This document shows, piece after piece, positions 34,598 through 48,800 of a DNA stretch of 64,000 bases (the stretch's first letter is position 1; every line of letters begins with the position of its first letter). The stretch is from Spizellomyces sp. 'palustris'. Its lineage: Eukaryota; Chytridiomycota; Chytridiomycetes; Spizellomycetales; Spizellomycetaceae. Made by a program: the position numbers and the translations under genes. The stretch is from contig QEAR01000031.1 of NCBI GenBank assembly GCA_006535965.1, positions 62,001-126,000 of the forward strand. Reading direction: 5' to 3'. The notes beneath the pieces were generated by a model. The model did not search any database, was not told where the DNA came from, and saw only the letters and a program-made list of their open reading frames with translations.

Positions 34598-36209
34598 CTA
34601 TTCAACAGGTTTCTTTGGTGGGATAGGAAATCGCTTGATAACCTTCATCGGGCCATTCCTTTGCCAGAATTCTGTCAATGTCGCAGCAAGCTTATCTGGT
34701 TCATCTTCCTATTGAAGACGGAAGAGTATTCAAAATGCGCCAGGTTAGGATATATGTCGGGAGGACGTACCTGGATCGCATGCCCTGATTCGGGATATAG
34801 GACCAGCTGATATTTGCCTTCCATGAAGCATAAAAATCAGTTGAATATGTGTTGATTAATTCTTAACTATACAGTACCTTGCATTTGTCCAATGGTCAGA
34901 GGTGTGTCCAGACGGTCAGTGCCTTTCGTGGACGGACGGACGTGAGGATGGATCATATATGGCATCGGTAGCCCTAAACGTAACATTACCAGCCAATACC
35001 AGCATGCGGGCACATCGCACAGCCAAAAACTTTGAAGACAAGTCCTGAAACCATCCTTCAATAGCAGAACGTCAGTAATCAATTGGTCTGTGTTTGATGA
35101 TACAACTGGCTACCTTTCCAATACGGCTGAGAGGCAGAGAGATTTGTCTTCCACTCGTAACGTGTCGTCTGACCTTGGTCACTGACGACTGGTTTCAATT
35201 GTGGGGGAACGGATATTCTAGCGGATTCTAAATTTTTTATGCTTCCAGACTGTAGACTACCATGATACCGGGGGGATGAGCTTAGATTCAATAAGCAGAA
35301 ATTTGATCACCGTACCTCCATTGAATCGCCGCTTGAACAGAACTTAAACTACTTGGTCGGTTTCGCAAATATACTTCCATGTGCGCCAGAGACTCCATAG
35401 CCGTCCCTAATATCAATGTCAGGCCATGAGCCATATTCTTCAATATAGCGCGAAGGTGCCCACCTTCAACAACATCAATGATGGCAACACCAAGTAAATT
35501 CTTTATACTACTTCGTGTAGCAGCATCAACCACCACGGCCCCGCCCATGCTGCAAAATGGTGAGCATCTGAAATACTTGAGATCACGCATGAAGCTGCAC
35601 AAACCTGTGACCCACCAACACGACATCAGCTGGCGGCTTTTTGTCGTATAGCACATCCATAAGATTTGCCATATCCTGCGATAACCGCTGAAGGGACAGG
35701 TCACTGTCATCTGACGTTCTTGTGTCGCCTTATTTAGATAAGAAACATAAGGCTTGCCCAAATGTACAGCAAAGAGGACCCGCAATCTAAGTAGAATACC
35801 ATGGCCGCGACAATCGAAACATAAAATTGAACATCCGCCGGTAGTCTGTTTCTTCAAAAGCCTCGCAACCAGAGACCAGGATAGCGCTGTATGCCCGCCA
35901 CCGTGATGGAAGACGAATAGGGGACCTGTCGCTGATCTGGTTTGGTAGACGCGAAATGTTGCATCTGATGCTGGTACGTGAACGTCTCGCGAGGTTTCGA
36001 AGAAATCAGTCCAGGCCGCAGGATGAAAAGCCCCTCCTTGAGATCTAGACATGCTGGTTGAGCGTTGCGGGTAAGTAACGGGATTTTGCGCATAGATAAC
36101 GCAACCTGGCAGCATCGTCATCGCCCTCAAGAGTCGATGAAACCCTTCCCGTGGGACGGGATGCGGGTGGTATCGGGGGCTTTTTGAAGATTTCCTTTTG
36201 AAGGGACAT
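34598..36209 (-). CDS. PPE1: Protein phosphatase 2A methylesterase 1
   Basis: Exons are 36209-36106, 36044-35800, 35728-35605, 35549-35464, 35406-35316, 35256-35114, 35055-34990, 34922-34878, 34817-34771 and 34708-34598 (353 aa). It removes the C-terminal methyl ester from PP2A catalytic subunits. It is an alpha/beta hydrolase with nucleophile elbow VGHSMGG (Ser 158, formed across the third junction). The oxyanion-hole region is FHHGGGHTALSW, with FDCRGHGDTRTS, then GTAMESL, AGTDRLDTPLTIGQMQG and the catalytic His in SGHAIQED. The N terminus is short and basic with a Pro motif (IFKKPPIPP), as in PPME1. It lies head to tail below RFC1, 211 bp away. Confidence 0.94.
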
Positions 36210-36510
36210 TCCTCTGGAGATCAGAAGCCAGGGCGGAATATCGTTCATTGAACACGTGTCGTCACGTCAGTCCCATCTTCCGCTGGCCTTACGTACTCAG
36301 TAGCTTTACAGCAGCTGTTTGACTCTTTTTCCGGGGAATACCATGGTCTATTTCTATACTGCTTTCAGCATCCGTAATCTGAGTTTCTTGCTGACTTTGG
36401 CAGGGAATTTGTAACGCAACATATTGTTGTAATTTCCCCATTCCCATACCCATCCTTATTCTCATCCCCATCCCTATTCCCAGCATCTCCGCTCTCACCT
36501 TCCGGCACAA

Positions 36511-36559
36511 CTCTATACCTCCGATCGTTCCANNNNNTGGAACGATCGGAGGTATAGAG
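36511..36559. repeat. Perfect 22-bp inverted repeat flanking a five-N assembly gap
   Basis: The left arm is 36511-36532, the N run 36533-36537 and the right arm 36538-36559. The flanks are C/T-rich on one side and G/A-rich on the other, built of loosely repeated CCCATTCC-like words. The N run is probably a join made by the assembler, so the true hairpin size is unknown. Confidence 0.9.
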
Positions 36560-36718
36560 GGAAGCCGCGGACACTTGGACACATGAGGATGCGGATGAGA
36601 ATGGAGAAGGGTATGGGAATGGGAATAGGGGTGGAGATCTGGACGAGAGGAGCAGGAAAACATGTGTACAACTCATGCCGACTCGCATGTCATCAAAAAT
36701 ATATACATTATTAACCAT

Positions 36719-39700
36719 TTAAAATCCCTTTCGTCGCGGTTTCTTCTTCCTTGCGCTAGCAGGGCTTGATCCGAATATTTGTCCTACTGGCTGACTTGAG
36801 GGTGCCAATCCAGTGGCACCTTGTGAGAGTAACGACCACCCAGTATGTACCTGTGGTTGAGACCAACTTTGGCTAGGTACGCTACTAGCCCACCAATCCG
36901 CATCATCAGTCACGCCGCTGTGGCTACTCATCTGACTGCTGCTGAACACACTCGGCACAGATGTTTCACCTGCTCCAAGGCTACGGCCATGTCGCCGCTC
37001 AGCTAGCCTTTCGAGAGCGCCGGCTTTGTCTCTTCGCTTTACACCTGCCTCTTGTGAATAGTCTACGGTAGATTCCAGCCCATAATATTTATCGGGGTTT
37101 GTCCATCTCTTTCGCAATTCCATGGCAGCCGGAGATAAACGAGCAGGGTGATCGGAGTACGGGGTGTAAAGTACACCGGCCCTGACGTGATCGCTAGACC
37201 AAGGCTTATCGTCCGTATCGGACAATTCTGAATTGACTATGTCTGGCTCATCTACTCCTTCCATATTGTGGTCTGTTGCTCCAGGCTTTCTATGGGGGTT
37301 CAATATCAAACGGCTTGCAAGATATGCGTCCCTCACTAGTAGCTCTCGCGCAATCTCTGTTCCATCAGCAACTGCGGTACTTGCAGTTGATGTGTTATTC
37401 TCCTCGCGCATATCAATGGGAAATAATTGTTCCATTTGTTTTCGTAAAGTATCATGATCGCCTGCCCCCTGAGTAAACAAAAGCTCCGCGTAGGAAATTC
37501 TTGACATCGCGGGTTCATCGTTCCCCAATGCTGGAGTACTCGATCCTTCGGGCTTTAATCGATCAAAAGAGTAGAGTTCAGGCATTATTGGTTTGCCGTC
37601 TTCCCCGTAAGTAATAGCTTCTCCTTCAGTTGTAACCAACTCCCACCTGAAGCGCGATGGTTTAGCACTTGGGGACATATCTCGTTTATTTCACCTGAAT
37701 ACTTACAACGTGGCTTGCCGAGTCTTGTCCTTCCATGATCTCATAGCCCACTGCGACGGTTCCTTATTTGCACACAAACGGCCGATATCTACATCCACAG
37801 TCGCTTTACTCAATAACAACATCTCAATAGCTGAGGCAGCAGCAAGATTCAAAAACGGAAACATCATCAGAAATACGCCCCTTCAAAAACCACTAAGAAC
37901 GACTTACATACATTTGGTCAACAACGTCCAATTCACCCTTTCGTGATCCTTGTAGAGACCGGGAAAATCCTGTCGACGCACCTCCAACTGTGTTAGGTCG
38001 GTGACATCCGACTGACATATCGCAGAGTCGGTGTCAGGTATACTATTTTCCTCTAAATTCAACTGAAAGGGCGGAGACCCGCTCTCTGCTTGGGAGGTCG
38101 TAGAGGCATGCCCGTACCGTTCGAAGGAAACTCTACCGTCGTCTCCAATTTTCAAGACGTCAATTTGAGAGCTCTGATCCGGTGTGAATAACGTAAGGCC
38201 ACGGAGCGGTGGCCATCCGGGTATTTCTTCATTCTCTATAAGTGCTTGCTGATGACCCCATGTACCGTAAGACACTTTGGAGTACCTGTCCTGGGACGAT
38301 TCATATCCATGCCGACGGAACCGGTTTAGTAAAGTCGGCCCTGCACATGAGGACGGTGGTAGCGTAATCGATGGCGAGCAATGCTCGTAAAAGGAAGACT
38401 TGATAATCTGGCTCGTGTGCAGGGATTTATGGTTATAAGCCATGATTTCCCCACGTAGACGGGTCCAGGTCACGAACGTCCACTGATGTTGAGGATATCT
38501 GCGGTCTGCTGAGAGGAACTCAATCCCGACAGGAGGATCCCGATTATTTTGAAATTTCCATTGCAATAACGGACGACGTGGAAAGCGGATGTCCAACAAC
38601 ACAGTTCGTTTGGAAGTACACAGCACTGACTGGAAAAGTTCCTCATGCTCGCGATTAAATGCCCATATCCGTTCCTTACTGTCCACCTTAAATATGGGTG
38701 TCGGCATAATTCCTCGCGACCGAAAGTCAATTGTCTCTAAACGATTCGCGTGAGCGACCATGAGCGTCCGGGGATGGGCACCAAACTCGCAGCTCTTCCA
38801 TCGCAGGGGATACGACGAGGCATTATCGTCATATGTTGCAAGCAGCGTTGATCTAGCTGAGATTTTAAGAATTGAACGACAGATACTGCCTATCAGCCAA
38901 CCAATACCTGCTACTTGTAGGTTGATAGCCATCCCATAAGTATAACTCTCCGCCATCGAGAAGTATGGCTGCCTCATTTGCAATCACAGGGCTGAATGTC
39001 ATATGTAGCGGCCGTTGGTTGAATGAGACGATATCTATGAGATGAGGAATCGGAAAGCCATCATGCGGTGGCCAGTCCGCTAGCCCTGCATTTGCAGTTT
39101 CATTGACAGATATCTCCGACGCCGGACAGGTCGCAACGATCGCGACCGAACCATGATCGCGAACAGCGAGCAGTCCTGCACATGATTCATCAGTATGCGC
39201 CGTCTGAGCTTGTTCTTTTCGTAAAGATCAATATATGCATATACCTTACTTGATGTAGAAAGAGCAGGAGCGGTCTTGGAAGATGTCAGTTGCAAGATGG
39301 GATTTGCAAATGCTAGCTTGGCCCGGTCCACTGGCGTCACTACATCATCCGATCGTCCTCCATTCAGTTGTCCGAAACGAAGCTCATTCAGCACGTCTCC
39401 ACCAGGATACGCCAATATGGCATGATCCGAACATGGTGTATACACATCCAAACTGTTTCCACCGAACGGATCGTGCACATACTCCTCCCGTTCCGTTTTT
39501 AGACTTTCCATAACCAGGTTTCGCATTAAATCACGAGGAATAAAAGCATCGTATGCATTTGCTTCATGATAGCGGACCATTCTTTCTACTTCCCGCTCTA
39601 TTCGTCCTCTTGGGATCGGCTTCTCCCATACGCGGCTAGGAGGTGTCACCTCTCCTGTCCGAGATACCTTCAAAGTGGGACACCACCCGTCGTTCAATTG

Positions 39701-39901
39701 GAAGTTTACCTGTAGACCTGCTGCTTCTGTATCGACGAAATACGCCCCGTTCAAGGTTCCAGTAGTCTGACTCTTGCCAGTATCTGGAAAGAGCCATGTC
39801 GGAAACTGGCTAGTGATGTCTCCCGCCCTTTCCTCGTCTACCCTTCCAAATTTCGGGTTCGACTCTCGATGGGTTATTGTATCCTCCTCATCCCACTCCA
39901 T
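36719..39901 (-). CDS. RNA polymerase I core factor subunit, RRN6/TAF1C-like
   Basis: Exons are 39901-39250, 39175-38915, 38856-37912, 37830-37707 and 37646-36719 (969 aa). The N-terminal and central parts have WD40-like blades (PCSDHAILAYPGG, LLAVRDHGSVAIVATCP, EAAILLDGGELYLWDG, CEFGAHPRTLMVAHANRLE, DQWTF-type strands). An all-helical region with acidic linkers follows, and the C terminus is a Ser/Gln-rich tail ending in SARKKKPRRKGF. This order (beta-propeller, helical part, basic Lys/Arg-Gly-Phe end) is that of Rrn6/TAF1C, part of the promoter factor that recruits Pol I to rDNA. Sequence is poorly conserved in this family, so the name rests on layout and the tail. All junctions keep frame. 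Confidence 0.7.
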
Positions 39902-40155
39902 TGCCCCCTACATACACAAAATACAAATCAATCTCATTTGATCGTTTAGCTCCGATCCTGCTCACACGGTTTGACTTGTCATCTTCTATCAAGCACGTGA
40001 CAAAGTCCAAATATGGGCTAATGACTGGTGAAATTCTCCACGAACAATGATTGGCCAATTTCTAAATAAGGTTAGATGAGGCTTTCAGACCGATACCCTC
40101 AGTCATATCTCCCACTTCACAATTTGAGCCATATCAACATCAACACAAATCAATA
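39902..40155. promoter_or_regulatory. Divergent promoter region of the RRN6-like and FUR1 genes
   Basis: The 254 bp between the two ATGs must contain both promoters. No clear TATA or known element stands out. Confidence 0.5.
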
Positions 40156-41206
<1,051 letters not shown>

Positions 41207-41476
41207 CGATCATTTGTTGGAAGCGATATGGTGAGCACAATGCTCATCTGATCAGCATTAAGGGGAATAGTTCAAGGGAAATAGTTCAGGGAATCTGATG
41301 CTAGACTTCACCTAAATCCGACACTGTAGATAAAACCTGCATTCTTTACTTGGTGTAAACAGCTGGGCTTAGTCCACAGTCGTGAATGGCACGTGATCTG
41401 CCACTTGTTAAAGGAATGCTGCAGGACTTCGTGTGCATTGTAAATATAGTGCAGGGACGCTCTTTGGGCTTATACC
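41207..41476. other. Intergenic
   Basis: No gene. It separates FUR1 from the MYND-finger gene in the same orientation. Confidence 0.4.
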
Positions 41477-42858
41477 ATGGCCACTATCCACAGCATATGC
41501 CTCGGGAAGCTCAAGGATTTGCAAATAATACGGCAATCGGTGCCAGAGTGGGATGGCCCAGTTGACGCAAGGATATTCCAGGAAGACGAGGTGGACGATA
41601 ACACTCAAAACGCTGGCCCACTGATGGGAGCGTACGACGACCACTTGGATACTGCGTCCCAGAGACGGCCGTCCTCAGGTCGTCGAGGTATAAGTACTCC
41701 TCAGACTCGTCGTCCGTCGTCTACTCCAACCTCAACCACCCCGCTCGCACCTCCCCCAGCCCTAATAACCCATTTGAACCATGATGCATGTGAAACCATT
41801 CTATTGACGTCCAAAGACGACCCCTCCCTCCCTGCTCTGATAGTACGCCTTACGGACTTCGTTCCCGTTAAATTAAGTAAACAGGATGGCGAAATTTTGC
41901 AAAGAAAGTTACGCAGAAAAAGAGGGCATGATGAAATTACCTGGCCGGAAACCGATGTTTCACGATGTCCTGCTTGTACACACGACGTTGAGCGAGGATA
42001 CCTAGTGTATGAGAGGCTTCTAGCTGTCATGGAAGACAAGGTATGATGGAGGTTAAGCTCTCGAAAGGAGCAGCTGTATGGTCGTAGTTGAGAGGTAGAG
42101 GTGGGTTTAGCCTTTGGAAACATCTTAGACCGCAGCAGCTACAGAATGGCCTTGCGACTCGAGATTTGAATCTTGCAGGAGATAGTTGTGAATATGTCTA
42201 TGTCTAATGTACACTCTCTTCCTACATTTGGCAGTACCAAGGTTTGGCCTTTCGGTTGGTTCCCCGAGCCATGTGCACGTCTTGCCATGACCGGTTGTTC
42301 ACTCAACTCAAGGAAGCTCAGCCTCCTTCACGGTCTTCTTTACTATCAACGGGCGGGTTACGTCCCCTGGCCGATGTTTGGAATGATCCCGATACCAAAG
42401 CCTTTGTTTGTTCATATTCCCATCACTGGTTTGCCACCCTCTCACGAATGAGCCAAAAACGAGTGCGGAGGCTTGAGGATGAAGACGGGCGGTATCATCT
42501 GCAGTCAGCATCTTCGCAAAACAATCATGTTGATGGAGAGGAAGGGTCACGACACCCTGCTCCATCATCTCCGGCAATGTGCTCAGACTCAAATATACCA
42601 CGCATTCGCGTTGATTCTGGAGACGACAGGCTGAGAATCGGCTGGACAATTTGTTTCGGTATTTGCAGTCGATGTCGAAAACCTTGCAAGTGGAAATGCA
42701 GCCGGTGCTGGTCAGCGTACTACTGTGGCCGAGCATGTCAAAAGAAGGATTGGCCTGTCCATCGCAGCACATGCCATGAAAGAATGGCCGTACAGGGCGA
42801 GACAGAGTCAACCGACATTGTTCGCGGCGACGAGTCTACCGAAACGGAAACTGTGTAA
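41477..42858 (+). CDS. MYND-type zinc-finger protein
   Basis: Exons are 41477-42040 and 42235-42858 (395 aa). The C-terminal MYND finger (CSRCRKPCKWKCSRCWSAYY..., CGRACQKKDWPVHRSTC) has all seven Cys and one His. A second cysteine set lies around the junction (SRCPACTHDVERGYLVYER before it, MCTSCHDRLFTQL after), which may be another zinc site (C-x2-C ... C-x2-C). The first 120 residues are disordered with Ser/Thr/Pro. MYND fingers bind Pro-rich partners in transcription regulators and in SMYD enzymes. No SET domain is present here. The function is therefore unassigned beyond protein-protein interaction. Confidence 0.78.
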
Positions 42859-43599
42859 TAACCTAAATCAATTCGCCGCTAGCCCTAGCTTCAGCCTGAA
42901 CCGTATACCCGTTCTCTAGCAAACATTTTCGATAAGCCAGGACCATACCATAAGATTTATCCATTGCTTCATCCAGTCAATCTGTAATATATACGCACCT
43001 CTACCAGAATACATCTGTTTGCAAAACTTGTAACAAATGCTGCCATATTGTTCCCATGTAGCCCTAACCGTAATATGAAAGAGGATTGATTTACAGGAAA
43101 AAGAACAACTCGGAGTATTCATCAAGATAAATTGTGGCAGTGCCTGGTCAGGGCGACTCTTTATACCTGCAGGAGCACTCTTCTAACGAGCACCCTTCGG
43201 ACAACCCTTTTCTCCGGCCAGTTGAGCAGGATACAGCAAAGAACTATTAATGAAGATGCTTTGCACACTGCTTAACGCTTTCATCCACTGTCTCATAGTT
43301 TATCTCATAGTCAATCACTATTCTTAACCCCTCCTTGTGTCCGACCTTAAACGGTCAATGTTGAGATTCAACCATATTTTTCTCTTGGTAAGTACGTGTA
43401 GTCTCATTAGCATCTGAACCGACATATGGTTTTTGGCTCTCCTAATAGCAGAGCATCAGCTGGGAAATGTCTCCCCATGGGTCACCGGTAAGAACATTCG
43501 AAATTATGACTCATCATGTCAGAACCTTAAACGCTGCAGCAGTCGGCCCCAAGTACGCTTGTTTACATAGATCAGTTTTTCATTCGTTCATTCGCATCT
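42859..43599. other. About 740 bp without a supported gene
   Basis: Stop-rich on both strands. A poorly supported frame at 43467-43826 shows no domain and overlaps the true first exon of the next gene. Confidence 0.45.
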
Positions 43600-45371
43600 A
43601 TGGACCAGCTTTTTGCCAGTCTTGCCATATCAGGAGGTATCGTTTGCAGTACTCGATCGCAAAGCGTTTCTTCGTCTATTGTAATTTGGATGTTTTATGG
43701 GTTACGTCATTAACATTGCAGTTACTTCGTTTCATTGTTAGCATCCCTGGTATCGAAAGCTGCATTTTCATATTGTCAAGGATATGCAGTGAAACAAATC
43801 TCGACATTTGTGCAAAACACGACTGATAAATCTCGAAAAAGGGGAAAACTTGCACGTCTGCAAACCATCCTTGAACGCAAGTTGGCGATCGTCACGCCAG
43901 GTACTATCGCAGACTGGTCGAATCAGCGCCTAGAAATGAATCTAAAGCCTTGGAGTACTTTAGCAATTGATACATGCGAAATATTGGCAGCCCGAGGCAA
44001 TACGAATCTTGAAGCAGTATTGGAATTGGCAGGGGACTTGAAAAAGGAGCTTAGGAAATTAGGAAATCGCGTGAATGGAGTGGAAGAAAGTGCGAATGAG
44101 CTGACGGCGAGTGTTTTGGAGGATGTGGAACAAGTTCTCAGAACGATAGATGATCTGGTCCCCTTCCTACAACTGGCGCTTCAATCATGCGGCGCACAGC
44201 TGACAGGCGCACTACCCTCAAGTATATCACCTAGCCGATTACTTCAAGCTTCCACTGCGGTAGCTCTAGCGTCCAGCCGCTTTCAAGCGCATAAGACATT
44301 CGGCCCCATACAGCCACCCGATCCAGTGCAAGTCGGACCATCCTTTCCAGCTCGGGTATACTCACTGTTTCAGTCTTCGGCTCGAGCCAAAGGGGCTGCG
44401 GATTGGACATGGAAGGAGGTAAGTTGCCTAGCGCCTTCTTCTCCTCAATACGTCGCTGCTCAGTATGCACTTCTTGATGTACGTAGGATTATGCTAAAGC
44501 ATCTGTGACAGTTCAACGTGTCCCTGCTGACCTTCAAAACCTGACGGAGGATGAACGAGCTTCTGCAGAGGCTGCTCCACTCCGCTCTCGAATTTCTTAC
44601 GAACTGCTTGTCACTGAGGACCTAAATGATGGACGCTATCACGACGAGTTGGAAGGTGTTTCAGTTACGCCTGGCGAGATGGTGCCTGGTCGCAAGATAC
44701 GAATACCTGTGGCGGACCTTCATCGACTTTATTATTCTAGATCAGGTGAACTATTGAATATTGACACTAAATCATTGAAGGCGGACCCCAGCCCAGTCTT
44801 GGTTGTCAAGATAGTCAAAGGTGCACGGGTGGTCTCCGCACAAGGAAATGAAGATGGTACGCCATTGCGGTTGCAAGACTCAGGCTCAAGAGTGGAATAC
44901 CTCGCATTTGAGTTGTATCGCGAGGAAGACACAGCAGAAAGTGAGGAAGAAGAGGAAGATATTGAAGGTGAGGAGGAGGAGGCAGAAGATACGCGGTCCG
45001 ATCAGGACAAAAGAGTCAAAGATTGCTACTATCCCGCATCCAACCCTCCTCCTGCAATTGGTCTTCTGAGCGTCCTTGAATATATACTCCGCTTGACAGC
45101 ACTGGAAGTCTCTGAGCAGCGACCGCATCTCGACGTACCGGATGAAAAATTAAATCTTTACCTTAGCAATGAAGCAGACGCAATGAAATCCCGAGAGAGG
45201 GATTACGGGCGCACTGAAACAGCGCTGGTACCTTCCAATTCCCTTCGCAAGTCTATAGTAGGGTCATCCGTGGGAGTGGAAAGCCCGTTGGCAAGGAGGC
45301 CAGGACAGACCAGGTTCATGGACAGACTGCTTGGATCAAAATCTAGTGAATCTGGAGATAAATCTGAATAA
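43600..45371 (+). CDS. RanGTP-binding protein, YRB30-like
   Basis: Exons are 43600-43636, 43742-44418 and 44487-45371 (532 aa). The start MDQLFASLAISG plus SKAAFSYCQGYAVKQIS matches the amphipathic N terminus of the fungal YRB30 family. Next come DTCEILAARGNTNLEAVLEL and SISPSRLLQASTAVA, then PVQVGPSFPARVYSLFQ and GAADWTWKEDYAKASVTVQRV, all in family order. A long Glu-rich stretch (about residues 380-410) and a disordered Ser/Arg end follow. Yeast Yrb30 binds Ran-GTP and blocks GAP-stimulated hydrolysis, acting between nucleus and cytosol. The short first exon was chosen because it restores the family N terminus and the phase. Confidence 0.85.
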
Positions 45372-45841
45372 ATTATACAATTATTTTTCCGTTGTCCCCT
45401 TCTCTATGGCATTACTGCTATGTGTTCGCGGTGGCGTTCGATACGACAGGTATTATATATGAACTAACTATACGAACTCCTCCATAGCATCGCCTTGGAG
45501 TAAACAATCTCTCGCTGGGAGTTTAATCTAATTCTCTATTTACGGAAACTTCATTATTGTCCCCCATCCGGAGAATATACCAGCGATTTACAATTACATG
45601 ATTCCGGTCACGTGTTGCGGGTTTGACCCAGAACATTGCCATGTTTGATCGAGCGATAGGACCTGCCAAATCGCACTTTCATCTTCACCGCATCTGCAAA
45701 CGTACGTTCTTCTTTATAAGGGTATTTTCTGAAAGTATCATATGCAGATTGATATTGAGTGCTGACTGAACAGTTTGCCTTGGATTAGTTTTCCATGATA
45801 CCATAGGCGCACCGCACCGTACATATTTCCATATTACCGTA
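45372..45841. other. Intergenic
   Basis: No gene is supported between the YRB30-like stop and the YPP1/TTC7 start. Confidence 0.4.
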
Positions 45842-48800
45842 ATGGCAGGATATAAGTTGGAAAAGTTAGTGACTCTCGAGGAGGATATCAACACCTATAG
45901 GCTTCGAGGACAATGGGAAATTGTTATAGAGCTTGCGGACAAGCTTTTGTCTAAATTGGAAGTCAGAGAAGGACGGAGATTCGGTAACACAGGGAAAATA
46001 GGTTTTCATATGACCCATGTATATGCTCACTGACAGGCTCCTATTTAGCTTTTGCCTGCATAGCAAGAGCTGATGCGATGCTCAATCTTGCGTATGAACC
46101 ATATTTCAAGCAAGATAACCCTGCGGATGAGGGTTTGAAACGAAGAGGATTTCATAATGGCATATTTACAATACCTGACAATGACGACGAAGAGGGGGGA
46201 GACTCAGGTGGATATAACATGACTGACGAGTCATACGCTGCCTGCCACCGTGCGTTGGTGTACTTGGATGACGCAGTCATTGCCTTACTTGATGAGGAAC
46301 CAGAACCGGAGGGCCCGCTCTTGGACCTGTGTCTGGTAGGGTTCGAAACTTTTTGGGACGATTTGTTCTTACCGAGGTCACCACCAAGATCTTCCAATAC
46401 TTATGATTCCGGTCCCTCACTGTCAATTTAGGAAGCTGAAGTCCTCGGATGTCTCCACGACCTCGTGACAGGCAGTGAGGGTGAATGTGCATGGAAAGTC
46501 AGAAAGGCAAAGTTTGGATATGAAGCTCCCCCGCCAGAGCCGCGTTCCTTTGCTCATCCGTATGATCGCGTCATGTATGCGATGTATTGGATTGTGACTG
46601 GTATGTAGATGGCGAATTCGAATTTTGTGGGCAGGACTTCTTTTAAAACGGCATCTTTTAGCTCTGGGACATCATGTGGACGATTGGGACGTCTTGGCAT
46701 GCGAGTACATGAACAAAGCTGTCGATTTCTTTGCTGATCAGGGAACGTTTTCGGCCCCGACCCCGACCCGACAGCGATCATCCACCCGCGTGGATGATGA
46801 TCAATGGGAGAGATGGTTTGAATTCTCTCATTTTTGGGCCGCGCTGTACAATGCAAGACTTGGGTAAGTCGTAGAGATGAGACAAATTGCACATCCATTG
46901 CACACTCTTACAGAATGCCGTACAAAGGAACCGGGAATGCTCGATAGAAATTGCCCGTGAGTATTTACAGCGGCTAGCTGGCAAACCGGTCAGCTATCGG
47001 CCACAACCACGGGTCGCTGTTCTGGGCGTCTTCATCCGTCAACTCCTTGGACTGCAGCCCTTAGCCCCCCCACCCCGTCCGTTGGAAGGCATTCCGAAAC
47101 ATACCATGGATACCATATCGAGCGAGGTCTTAGCGGAAATACGCTCTTACATACCCTTATATGAATCCCTCACAACCCATCTCCTACCATTCCCGCGGGG
47201 GGAGGATGCTCTACCTATAGAGAAGGGCAGGCACAGCCGCGTCCTCGAGGCTTTTGATTGGTTTACATACTCAGGGATGCAGGCAGAACCTGGCGAGTCC
47301 ATTGGCGAGGCCGCAGATCGACATTATCGACTTATAGAACATCTGTACCGAGGAACGAAGTACACGTTTCATTCAATGCGACTACTCAGATATTTGGCGC
47401 ATACATTTACCTCCCTTACGAGTTTCTTTGGGGACAATATGACAGCTGATGAAAAGATTGAGGCTGAGGCCACCATTGAGTCTTATGCCTTTTTTTGGAA
47501 CAAGCATCTCAAGCTGAAAGTGGATCTTGAGCGGAAAAAGCGCACAAACCCGCGTTTGGTGAAGGATGGACCCCCCGGCGAAAACGGGGAGTTCCCGAAA
47601 AAACGCATTAGTTGGGACAGGCACCGTGAACGTGTATGGCTGGATGCCCCGTCCGGGGATCCGGTGAATGATCAAGATGGAAACTTTATTCTTCCCATTT
47701 ATCTGGAAGATTACCTACAGAAACATCCCAATCTCTCAGAACATCCCGCGGGAAATGAGGGCGGGGATGCCATTATAATGGAGGAAGTTGATGGTGAGCG
47801 CATCGTTGATGCACTTGGCGTGTTCTTTGCCGGGGTGCGCATGAGCGTAATGAATGCGGACGGCAACGAAGTAAAGGTAATACCAGGCATGCAATTTCAG
47901 ATTGCGGTCAATGAAGCTAATTCTTGAATGTATATGTAGCTTCGCAAGGGTCTTGAATACGCAGAGACGGCAATTGTACTACTAAAAGAGCACGGACCAT
48001 CATGCGGCCAGGACCTCGCCGACCTTGAGTATCAAGCATTTAAATGGCTCGGCATAATAAATAGCGAGCTTGCGCAGGAGGGTATGCATCACATTCCTAC
48101 CGCACTTGCTTTTAGCGTATGCTGAAGTATAGACGCAGTTCGTGACAGTCAGCAACGACGAAAATATCAGAAGCAAGCGCTAGAGGCAATGAAGAGAGCC
48201 AGAACAATAAAGCCTAGTTCATGGGAAGCGTCCTATCAACGTGCCTTGCAGTTAGCTGAGGCCGGAGAGGTATCTGCACTATCACAACAAGCAAGTTATC
48301 ATCTTCGATGCTGATTACTGACTTTGGTACAGATCTCCCAAGCGATCATTAAAGTCAAAGACTCTTTACAGGAAAACAAGGCACATGCTGCATCCTGGAA
48401 CCTGCTTGCCCTGCTTTTCAGTGCTCGCAAAGATTACAACCAGGCTCTAAGAATTTGCAACATAGGCGTGAAAGAATGTTTTGCCAAAATAGAAAAATCC
48501 TCGATCTTAAAGGATAGACTCGCTGTGCCAACAAATGCGGTGAACGGTAGATGGTCATGGGATGCGGTGGACGATCATGACAAGATTGGTTTGATCAAGT
48601 ACGATTCAAAGCGAAGTGACTCTCCCTCTCATAATCTTGGTTAACATTGCTGCGCTTTGTTTGTAGTCTAAAGTTAACACAAGTCGCTCTTGAAGCTTGG
48701 AAGAATGGACCTAAGCCTGCGTTAGAGATTATGAAGCAGATTCTCCGATTATCCCGGAAATTCTTTAGAGGAACAGATATCCCGGATGATGCGGGTTTCC

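Noticed and set aside
43467-43826. 119-residue open frame before the YRB30-like gene
   Set aside because: No domain, and it overlaps in another frame the first exon that restores the conserved YRB30 N terminus.
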